Part shown: piece after piece, positions 1 to 5,994 of the stretch | Layout: the number at the start of each line of letters is the position of its first letter | Position numbering within the stretch: the stretch's first letter is position 1 | DNA from: Actinomycetota bacterium | GTDB lineage: Bacteria; Actinomycetota; Acidimicrobiia; Acidimicrobiales; UBA8592 | Direction of reading: 5' to 3' | Length of the DNA: 15,840 bases | Assembly: GCA_002715425.1 (NCBI GenBank) | Contig: PAYW01000022.1 | Location: 1-15,840 of the forward strand | The notes under the pieces: generated by a model | Told to the model about the DNA's origin: nothing | The model's database searches: none | What the model saw: the letters and a program-made list of their open reading frames with translations, nothing else | Program-made: the position numbers and the translations under genes

Positions 1-630
1 GCGGTCGCAGACTACTGCTATTTGATTTGCAGAACCAAAACGGAAGGACCGCCCCACAGAGGCATATCTGAACTTATTGTCCCCATGGATCTTCCTGGGA
101 TTGAAGTTCGCCCGATTACCGACATGACCGAAAACCGCCACTTCTGCGAAGTCTATTTCTCCGACGTACACGTTCCGATTGAAAACCTTGTCGGTGTTGA
201 GGGGGAAGCATTCAAACAGACAATGCGACAACTCGAACACGAACGAGGAGGCATTGACAGGCTCGTGTCAAACAAAGCCCTGTACGACGAGGCACTCAAA
301 CACGCGGACACTGGCAACCCTCTAATACGACAAGAAATCAGCACACTCGAATCCGGCTACCGCATAGGAAAACTCCTCGTGTACCGTGAAGTGCTCCGCC
401 AAGCCCCCGCTGGGTTTAGTGCAGCAACAAAATGCTTCTGCACGGAGCACGAGTGGAATGTAGCACAATTCGTTAGTCGAATCCTCGGCCCAGAAGCTCT
501 CCTCGACACCCACATGTCACGAGGCCTTGCGTATGCTCCTGCGTACACCATTATGGGAGGAACATCGAACATCATGCGAAACATACTCGGGGAAAGATGT
601 TTAGGACTTGACAGGGAACCGAGAGGATAG
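1..630 (+). CDS. Acyl-CoA dehydrogenase family protein, C-terminal part (5' end outside the window)
   Basis: The frame is open from base 1, so the gene starts upstream; 209 residues remain of a family that is usually about 380-400. What is left is the end of the beta domain, with the typical FCEVYFSDVHVP...NLVGVEGEAF stretch, and the C-terminal helical domain ending in GGTSNIMRNILGER-LGL. Members oxidise acyl-CoA esters at the alpha-beta bond using FAD and pass electrons to ETF. The MCAD-type catalytic glutamate sits just before the final G-T-S; here that position is glycine, as in many actinobacterial branched-chain or steroid-type homologues. I also see no glutamate at the alternative IVD/LCAD-type position in the LEHERGGID helix, though this was aligned by eye. 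It could be the non-catalytic partner of a heteromeric enzyme. It ends 32 bp before the next gene on the same strand, so it is probably in an operon with the OYE and P450. Family is certain; substrate is unknown. Confidence 0.9.
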   Translation, partial: AVADYCYLICRTKTEGPPHRGISELIVPMDLPGIEVRPITDMTENRHFCEVYFSDVHVPIENLVGVEGEAFKQTMRQLEHERGGIDRLVSNKALYDEALKHADTGNPLIRQEISTLESGYRIGKLLVYREVLRQAPAGFSAATKCFCTEHEWNVAQFVSRILGPEALLDTHMSRGLAYAPAYTIMGGTSNIMRNILGERCLGLDREPRG

Positions 631-662
631 AAAATAGAGATAACGGGGAATGGGGAAGCGAG

Positions 663-2630
663 ATGTATGAAAAACTTTTTGAACCAATAGATGTCGGACC
701 AGTCACCATCCCTAATCGCATCGTACGATCAGCACACTCGACCGCTCTTCCCCTGAAAAGACTAATCGCATATCACGAAGCAAGAGCTGTCGGCGGGGTA
801 GGGATGAGCACACTTGAAGCGACTGGGGTGCATTTGTCTTCGCCCGCTATGAGAAGCATCATTCCACTTCATGATGATGCTGTCATACCTTTTTACAAAG
901 AACTTTCTGATGCTCTTCGCCCTCACGGGATGAAAATACTCCAGCAAATTTATCACCCGGGATCTGCACGCGCTCCAGGCAAAGGAACGTTCCAAATCTC
1001 AGCTAGCGCTATCCCTAACCCAATAGCGGGAGGTATACCTACAGCAATGACAATCCCCATGATTGAAGAAATGATCGAAGCATTCGCATCCGCAGCTCGC
1101 CGATGTCGAGATGGAGGACTCGATGGAATAGATATCCATGCTTCTAGTGGTTATTTGATCGAGCAGTTCCTTTCACCTGCAAATAATATCCGTACTGATA
1201 GATATGGAGGATCGCTAGAAAACAGGATGAGATTCCTCATGGAGATAATTGAAGCGATACGTGAAGAAGTCGGGGCAGATATATGTGTTGGGATCCGCCT
1301 ACCCAACGAAGAATATATCCCAGGAGGCTTAACAGCAGCGGACAATGCAGAAATAGCAAAAATTGTCGAACCCCATGTTGATTACATCTCTCTTCATATG
1401 GGCTCTTACTGGCGATTTCACAAACTGCTCTCACCAATGGATGACCCTCTTGGCCATGAAATGCCAGCCAACGAACCCATCATAAAGCAGATAACCAAAC
1501 CAACGATCGTTGTTGGACGGATCATGACTCTCGACCATGCCGACACAATTGTGAGTGAAGGGCAAGCCGACATGGTATCTATGGTGCGAGCCTTAATAGC
1601 TGACCCTGGCCTCGTGAACAAAGCAAGACAAGGCAACACGGATCAAATTCGACCTTGTATAGGGTCAAATTTCGGTTGTGTTGGACAGATCATGTCAACA
1701 GGAAAGCTTGGCTGTGTGGTAAATATAGCCGCAGCCCAGGAAACAGAAGTGACTTTCGAACCCGAAGGAGAACCCAAGGCAATTGAAAAGATACTCATTG
1801 TAGGAGGTGGCCCAGCAGGTCTGGAAGCAGCACGAACAGCAGCAATCATGGGACACGAAGTGCACCTGCACGAAGCGACCAAGCACCTTGGAGGGCAGGT
1901 AAGAATCGCAGCAACGGCTCCAAGTAGGTCTGATATCGGCTCAATCACAAAATGGCTCGAATCAGAAATGGAACGCCTCAAAATTAACGTCACCCTTAAT
2001 TCTTTGGTCGACCCGGACATTGTAGAAGAACTTGATCCGGACAGAATTATCCTCGCCACAGGGTCAACACCACGAAAAGATGGATTTCAATTAACGACCC
2101 CCATTTCTCCTCTGAAAGGGTTCGACCTTGATCATGTCTACTCAAGTTGGGATATCTTCGGATTCGGCGGAAGAATAACGACAGATGGACCGGCGGTCGT
2201 TTTTGACGATACAGGAACCTTCGAAGCTATTTCTGTTGCAGACAAACTACTCGAACAGGGAATGAAAGTGACCTTTGTGAGTAGATACGAAAGCCTTGGT
2301 GCTTCGCTGCCGTATCCACCTGCAACTGTCGAAGCGGCCAAAGAAAGACTCATGTCACAAGATTTTGATTTTATCGGCGGACATTATCTCCAAGCCATCA
2401 CAGATGATGAAGTCCTTATCGGAGTCCCATTTACAGAACGCATGCGAACCCTCTCCGCCAAAACAGTAGTTCTTGTCACATACAACCATCCAAACCGAGA
2501 GCTCGGAGACTACTTAAAGGAACAACTTCCGGAGATGTCTGAGAAAATCCACACCGTCGGAGATGCATCTGGAACTAACGGAATCATGGACGCGATTCAT
2601 CAATCCGCTAATCTGATTCGGGCGCTCTAG
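663..2630 (+). CDS. Old-yellow-enzyme/2,4-dienoyl-CoA reductase-type NAD(P)H:flavin oxidoreductase with altered Fe-S motif
   Basis: 655 residues, the usual length for the FMN/4Fe-4S/FAD family that includes FadH, trimethylamine dehydrogenase and the Bai enzymes. Residues 1-340 form the OYE TIM barrel, with IPNRIVRSAHST near the N-terminus and QFLSP..N.RTDRYGGSLENRMRF after the active-site loop. Residues 332-351 are the Fe-S segment. Residues 377-386 (ILIVGGGPAG) open the Rossmann FAD/NAD(P) part, which ends with GDASGTNGIMDAI. Two oddities are visible. The canonical C-x2-C-x3-C-x11-C reads C332-x2-S335-x3-C339-x11-C351. The common active-site H-x-A-H-G-Y reads H159-A-S-S162-G-Y164. The family reduces enoyl or dienoyl groups, or oxidises amines, passing electrons between FMN, the cluster and FAD. 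A purine-rich GGGGAA segment precedes the ATG. The gene sits 32 bp after an acyl-CoA dehydrogenase and 10 bp before a P450, which suggests co-transcription and a role in acyl or steroid-like catabolism. Exact substrate unknown. Confidence 0.92.
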   Translation: MYEKLFEPIDVGPVTIPNRIVRSAHSTALPLKRLIAYHEARAVGGVGMSTLEATGVHLSSPAMRSIIPLHDDAVIPFYKELSDALRPHGMKILQQIYHPGSARAPGKGTFQISASAIPNPIAGGIPTAMTIPMIEEMIEAFASAARRCRDGGLDGIDIHASSGYLIEQFLSPANNIRTDRYGGSLENRMRFLMEIIEAIREEVGADICVGIRLPNEEYIPGGLTAADNAEIAKIVEPHVDYISLHMGSYWRFHKLLSPMDDPLGHEMPANEPIIKQITKPTIVVGRIMTLDHADTIVSEGQADMVSMVRALIADPGLVNKARQGNTDQIRPCIGSNFGCVGQIMSTGKLGCVVNIAAAQETEVTFEPEGEPKAIEKILIVGGGPAGLEAARTAAIMGHEVHLHEATKHLGGQVRIAATAPSRSDIGSITKWLESEMERLKINVTLNSLVDPDIVEELDPDRIILATGSTPRKDGFQLTTPISPLKGFDLDHVYSSWDIFGFGGRITTDGPAVVFDDTGTFEAISVADKLLEQGMKVTFVSRYESLGASLPYPPATVEAAKERLMSQDFDFIGGHYLQAITDDEVLIGVPFTERMRTLSAKTVVLVTYNHPNRELGDYLKEQLPEMSEKIHTVGDASGTNGIMDAIHQSANLIRAL

Positions 2631-2640
2631 ATCGACATCC

Positions 2641-3846
2641 ATGAACAGCGAACAAGTACTCTTCAGCTTCACTGACGAGAACTTCCAGACTGAACCCGCA
2701 GCGGTATTTGCGGCTATGAGAGAAAAATGTCCGGTTCATCTGACGCATGACCCAGCTTCGCATTTCACGCTAACAAGGGAAGAAGACGTAACAAGGGCGC
2801 TTAGAGACGAAAAAATCTGGTCGTCCAAGTACGGCCCTGGACTAGCGTTTTCAGAACCCGGAATCGGGGTCCTTGTATCAAGCGACCCGCCTGGACACAC
2901 AAGCGAACGAATAGCGATATCTAGAATCTTCAAACCTTCCGTAATTGAGAAAATGGAAGACGATATTACAGAACTAGTTCACGAATTGATTGATTCTTTT
3001 GAACACAACAAATCTGGAGACATCATTACAGACTTTGCAGCGCCGATACCTCTCACCGTCATGTGCTGGATGCTAGGCACACCAATTACCCATATAGAGC
3101 AGTTCCGAAGTTGGGTCCTTGAAATGGCTGCAGCTGTTGCCTATTCAGGCGGTCGGGAAGCCTCAGATGAAGTCAAAAATGCCTATCAAGACTTCTTTGC
3201 CTATTTTGGGGCTCACATAGAAAAGCGGAAGAAAGCCATAGAGTCCAAAGAAGACTACCCAGAGGACTTATTGACCCGACTTCTTACAGTCACGCAAGAC
3301 GGGCACGCCTTAACGACGAAAAAAATTCTAGGATTCTGCCAGTTTCTTCTTGTCGCAGGTTCAGAAACAACAACGCTTATGATCGGAAACATACTTCATC
3401 GCCTCATGGAAAACCCTGAACAGTTCGACCTCTTAAAAAAGAATCAAGCGCTTATCCCAAACGCAGTAGAGGAGAGCCTGCGATACGACGCTCCGGTCCA
3501 TGGCCTCTTTCGAACGAACAATGAAAAGGTAACTATGCATGGCGTGCAGATGCCTGAGAATTCAAAGGTATGCATGATGTTCGCCTCGGCGAATAGGGAT
3601 CCAAAGGCATGGGATAACCCTAATGCCTTTGACATCACAAGAGATATAACTGATCTTAGGAATCACGCATCGTTCGGAGTGGGATCCCACTACTGTTTGG
3701 GTGCCCCCCTATCGCGTCTCGAGGGAACCGTAGCGTTAAAAGCAATAGCCGAAAGGCTTCCAAAAATACGCAGCAACGGCCCACCAACTAGGACGAAGGC
3801 CGGAGTACTGAAGGGTTTCTCCTCTTTGCCAGTTAGATGGGATTAA
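2641..3846 (+). CDS. Cytochrome P450
   Basis: A complete soluble bacterial class I P450 of 401 residues, a typical length, with no N-terminal membrane anchor. The landmarks are all present: the I-helix oxygen-activating motif A239-G-S-E242-T243-T, the K-helix ExxR as E278-S-L-R281, and the haem loop FGVGSHYCLG with the axial thiolate at C352. It would hydroxylate or epoxidise a hydrophobic substrate using electrons from a ferredoxin/ferredoxin reductase pair, neither of which is in this window. No clear Shine-Dalgarno precedes the ATG, which lies 10 bp after the stop of the OYE gene, so translation may depend on coupling. Its TAA stop overlaps the convergent thrH stop by 4 bp (TTAA). The best substrate guess from context is the product handled by the upstream acyl-CoA dehydrogenase and OYE enzymes; this is inference only. 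Confidence 0.96.
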   Translation: MNSEQVLFSFTDENFQTEPAAVFAAMREKCPVHLTHDPASHFTLTREEDVTRALRDEKIWSSKYGPGLAFSEPGIGVLVSSDPPGHTSERIAISRIFKPSVIEKMEDDITELVHELIDSFEHNKSGDIITDFAAPIPLTVMCWMLGTPITHIEQFRSWVLEMAAAVAYSGGREASDEVKNAYQDFFAYFGAHIEKRKKAIESKEDYPEDLLTRLLTVTQDGHALTTKKILGFCQFLLVAGSETTTLMIGNILHRLMENPEQFDLLKKNQALIPNAVEESLRYDAPVHGLFRTNNEKVTMHGVQMPENSKVCMMFASANRDPKAWDNPNAFDITRDITDLRNHASFGVGSHYCLGAPLSRLEGTVALKAIAERLPKIRSNGPPTRTKAGVLKGFSSLPVRWD

Positions 3847-4475
3847 TTGCTTGAGTCGATGAAGCCTTGGAGCGAATTAAGCAAATCAGAGTAGTCATCA
3901 TGGCAGACAAGGTCTGATCTCTCAGACCGAACATGATCTGGAGCCCGAAATAAAAGCCCAGCGTCGGCTTGGTCGATCATCGTAAGATCATTATACGAAT
4001 CTCCAGCAGCAAGCACCCGGTAATTCAACTCCTGAAACGAGCGAACAGCGTGGAATTTCTGATTCGGAATTCGTTCCACAAAACCAGTAATGATCCCGTT
4101 TGGGTTAACAATCAAACGATGGCAGAGAATCAACGGGTTTCCCAACTGATCCATCAAAGGCTGAATAAATTCCTCAAAAGTATCAGAAAGAAGAACTACT
4201 GAAACACGAGAACGAAGCTCATCCAAAAAATCAGAAGCACCCTCCAAAGGTGATAGCGATGCAATTACAGATTGAATATCCTGAAGCGCAATACCGTTGG
4301 AGTTGATCAACTGAATACGAGAATCCATCAACAACTGGTAATTAGGCTCATCCTTTGTGGTTCGTTTTAACCCTTCTATGCCAAATTCATCGGCAACCGC
4401 AATCCAGATCTCCGGAGTAAGGACACCTTCAACATCTAATGCTACAAGGCACTGTTGAGGAGGAGCCGAAGACAT
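3843..4475 (-). CDS. thrH: ThrH: HAD-family phosphoserine phosphatase / phosphoserine:homoserine phosphotransferase
   Basis: 210 residues, matching ThrH in length and in long stretches I recall from the Pseudomonas aeruginosa enzyme: LDVEGVL-PEIWIA near the N-terminus, DIQSVIA-L-PLEGA, LLSDTFEEF-QPLM-QLG, and YRVLAAGDSYNDLTM. HAD motif I is D14-V-E16-G-V; the glutamate in place of the usual second aspartate is characteristic of ThrH. Motif II is S97-D98, the motif III lysine is probably K140, and motif IV is G158-D-S-x-N-D163. ThrH dephosphorylates phosphoserine and can transfer the phosphate to homoserine, linking serine and threonine synthesis. The ATG is supported by an AGGTGA ribosome binding site (plus-strand 4482-4487) six bases upstream. 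The gene is convergent with the P450 and overlaps it by 4 bp, so it is not part of that operon. Confidence 0.93.
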   Translation of the reverse strand: MSSAPPQQCLVALDVEGVLTPEIWIAVADEFGIEGLKRTTKDEPNYQLLMDSRIQLINSNGIALQDIQSVIASLSPLEGASDFLDELRSRVSVVLLSDTFEEFIQPLMDQLGNPLILCHRLIVNPNGIITGFVERIPNQKFHAVRSFQELNYRVLAAGDSYNDLTMIDQADAGLLFRAPDHVRSERSDLVCHDDYSDLLNSLQGFIDSSN

Positions 4476-4481
4476 AGGTAG

Positions 4482-4487
4482 TCACCT
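4482..4487 (-). promoter_or_regulatory. Ribosome binding site of thrH
   Basis: The minus strand reads AGGTGA, six bases before the ATG at 4475. It is complementary to the 16S 3' end and fixes the thrH start. The contrast matters because several neighbours (P450 at 2641, DUF2797 at 4627, the SCP2-PhyH gene at 11302, glnS) have no comparable site. Confidence 0.7.
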
Positions 4488-4612
4488 TTCACATATGGAG
4501 AACGAATTTAAATCCATCTAGCAATAGAATCGCAAATAGTGGACATATCTAGTTTACGCGCCCGATCGACACTCGCATCGTCTTTCTCCACTATCACCAT
4601 CACTACAAGAGC

Positions 4613-4618
4613 TAAACT
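4613..4618 (+). promoter_or_regulatory. Possible -10 element for a leaderless DUF2797 transcript
   Basis: TAAACT fits the TANNNT -10 pattern and ends 8 bases before the GTG at 4627, so transcription could begin at or beside the start codon. There is no Shine-Dalgarno before this GTG. No convincing -35 box is visible. Short AT-containing hexamers are common by chance, so this is suggestive only. Confidence 0.35.
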
Positions 4619-4626
4619 ACAGAATT

Positions 4627-5547
4627 GTGACCAAAGAATATCCCTCTTCTACGGTTCTAATTTCCTTAAACTGGCAGGAATCAGAACCCATTTTACGGAT
4701 GCGAAATGGGAACCAGCCGACAGCAATAACCGAGTCGGCAGTTAATTATCCATTGCTCTACAGAGTCACGAGTGAAACAAGGAGATTCTGTCTTGGTCAT
4801 ACTGCAATGACCCAAAATGGCGCTTCTTACGAGATGTGCCTAGAAGAACCTCAGCAAGGCAGAAAATGCTTGAAATGCTCCAACGCCGATGCACGTTACG
4901 CCGCCAATCTCCACCAATCACACAAGAAAAGTATAGATGAAGTACCTCAAGCGTTCCGCAGCCACATGGACCAACCAAATTTCTTGTACCTGGCATGTTT
5001 CGCAGATGGGTCTCTAAAGGTCGGAACAACAACCCAGAATCGGAAAGAACGGCGCCTACGAGAGCAGGGAGCCATATGGGCAACCATTGTCGCCAAAACA
5101 TTAAATGGCTACACAGTACGAATCATGGAAGACCTTGTGACCGACCAACTTTCAGTACAACAGGCAGTATCAACAAAACGAAAACTCGCCGGATTGGTAA
5201 ACCCCATAAGCAGGAAAGATGCAAAGGAGAAACTCGCACACGCTAGCAGGGAAGTGCAGGCTGCCCTCGAAGATTCTCAGAATCTAGACTATGAATGGCA
5301 TGTAATCGAGTGGGAAAACGATGCGCTGGAAAATAGTCTCTGGAGTAACGTCCACCTCTACCCGCGAGACCTTACCAATGGGGCACATGCACTGAAAATC
5401 GTCGATATGGTCGGAAGAGTCGCAGCCTTATCTCCCGAAGACTCATCAGATGTATTCATAGCTGACCTTAATCCTCTCTTCGGCGTTGAAATAGAAATCG
5501 GTCGATTCGATACTGATGACTTACTGGTGCAAGACGCACTGTTTTAG
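4627..5547 (+). CDS. DUF2797 domain-containing protein (function unknown)
   Basis: 306 residues from a GTG start. Residues about 10-190 match the DUF2797 layout as I recall it from actinobacteria: an N-terminal beta strand region (LISLNWQ...), an RFCLGH segment, then Cys-rich positions C55, C71, C81 and C84 that probably bind zinc, then YLACFADGSLKVGTT (121-135), R-LREQGA (about 143-149), and conserved Asn and Glu in the following helix. The central YLA...LKVG...R...QGA part is reminiscent of a GIY-YIG-like fold, but a nuclease function is not shown. The last ~110 residues are acidic and have no motif I recognise. In-frame reading is blocked by a TAG at 4537, and GTG 4627 is the first usual start that keeps the family's N-terminal strand. 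No Shine-Dalgarno; the transcript may be leaderless. Convergent with the charged protein at 5560-5994, 12 bp apart. Confidence 0.75.
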   Translation: MTKEYPSSTVLISLNWQESEPILRMRNGNQPTAITESAVNYPLLYRVTSETRRFCLGHTAMTQNGASYEMCLEEPQQGRKCLKCSNADARYAANLHQSHKKSIDEVPQAFRSHMDQPNFLYLACFADGSLKVGTTTQNRKERRLREQGAIWATIVAKTLNGYTVRIMEDLVTDQLSVQQAVSTKRKLAGLVNPISRKDAKEKLAHASREVQAALEDSQNLDYEWHVIEWENDALENSLWSNVHLYPRDLTNGAHALKIVDMVGRVAALSPEDSSDVFIADLNPLFGVEIEIGRFDTDDLLVQDALF

Positions 5548-5559
5548 AAGCCAATCAAG

Positions 5560-5994
5560 TCAAAATTTGTTTCCGTCCAGATGATTTTCAGGAGACTCAA
5601 TAGCGTTAAATGAGTCCACAACCGGATCGACGGCATTATGCTCTTCCTCAGCTTCGACCTCTTCCTCACCTTCAGGGGCCGGAAGATCTAAACCTCCAGC
5701 TGTAGCCAGAACAAAAGCTAAACCGACAGATCGATCATAAATAGCATCAAGATACTTTATTGAAACTGTTTCCTGTCCAGTGATTGGTGGTCGCCCAAGA
5801 GACGAGGGTATGGCGTTAGTTACTGGTGGAGTCGATAATCCATAGATAGGTTTGGGGAGTGCTTCAGGATTACCCCAAAATTTTCTCGGATCCGGCTTAC
5901 TTCGACTACGCCGTCTCCTTTTCCTAGTCCCACCCGGTGGAGAAGCAGTTCGGGGGCCAGACGCAGAACTTCCAGAGTTGCGCTTAGCGTTCAT
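5560..5994 (-). CDS. Small charged protein resembling the C-terminal tail of a SWIM zinc-finger partner of SNF2
   Basis: 144 residues from the chosen ATG at 5994, which has a GGGAG ribosome binding site (plus-strand 6003-6007) eight bases upstream. An earlier in-frame ATG at 6033 would overlap the SNF2 gene by 50 bp and lacks such a site. With the chosen start the overlap with the SNF2 stop is 11 bp, indicating translational coupling. The N-terminus is Ser/Gly/Pro-rich and then very basic (GGTRKRRRRSRSKPD, 21-35). A DPRKFWGNPEALP block follows (35-47), then PP...LGRPP and a helical KYLDAIYDRSVGLAFVLA segment (80-97), and an acidic tail (EGEEEVEAEEE, 108-118). The FWG-P-L...LG-PP...Y order recalls the end of the SWIM zinc-finger proteins that accompany actinobacterial SNF2 genes. 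The Cys/His SWIM motif itself is absent. Homology is from memory; the function is unknown, perhaps a nucleic-acid-binding or SNF2-binding accessory. Confidence 0.7.
   Translation of the reverse strand: MNAKRNSGSSASGPRTASPPGGTRKRRRRSRSKPDPRKFWGNPEALPKPIYGLSTPPVTNAIPSSLGRPPITGQETVSIKYLDAIYDRSVGLAFVLATAGGLDLPAPEGEEEVEAEEEHNAVDPVVDSFNAIESPENHLDGNKF

Noticed and set aside
1643..2059. 138-codon minus-strand ORF
   Set aside because: It lies wholly inside the OYE gene on the opposite strand, has low-complexity Ser/Cys composition and no recognisable motif; a shadow of the real frame.
4539..4745. 68-codon plus-strand ORF upstream of DUF2797
   Set aside because: It overlaps the start of the DUF2797 gene in another frame and has no ribosome binding site or family resemblance.
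4766..5101. 111-codon minus-strand ORF
   Set aside because: Antisense to the Cys-rich core of DUF2797; the sense frame has clear family features and this one has none.
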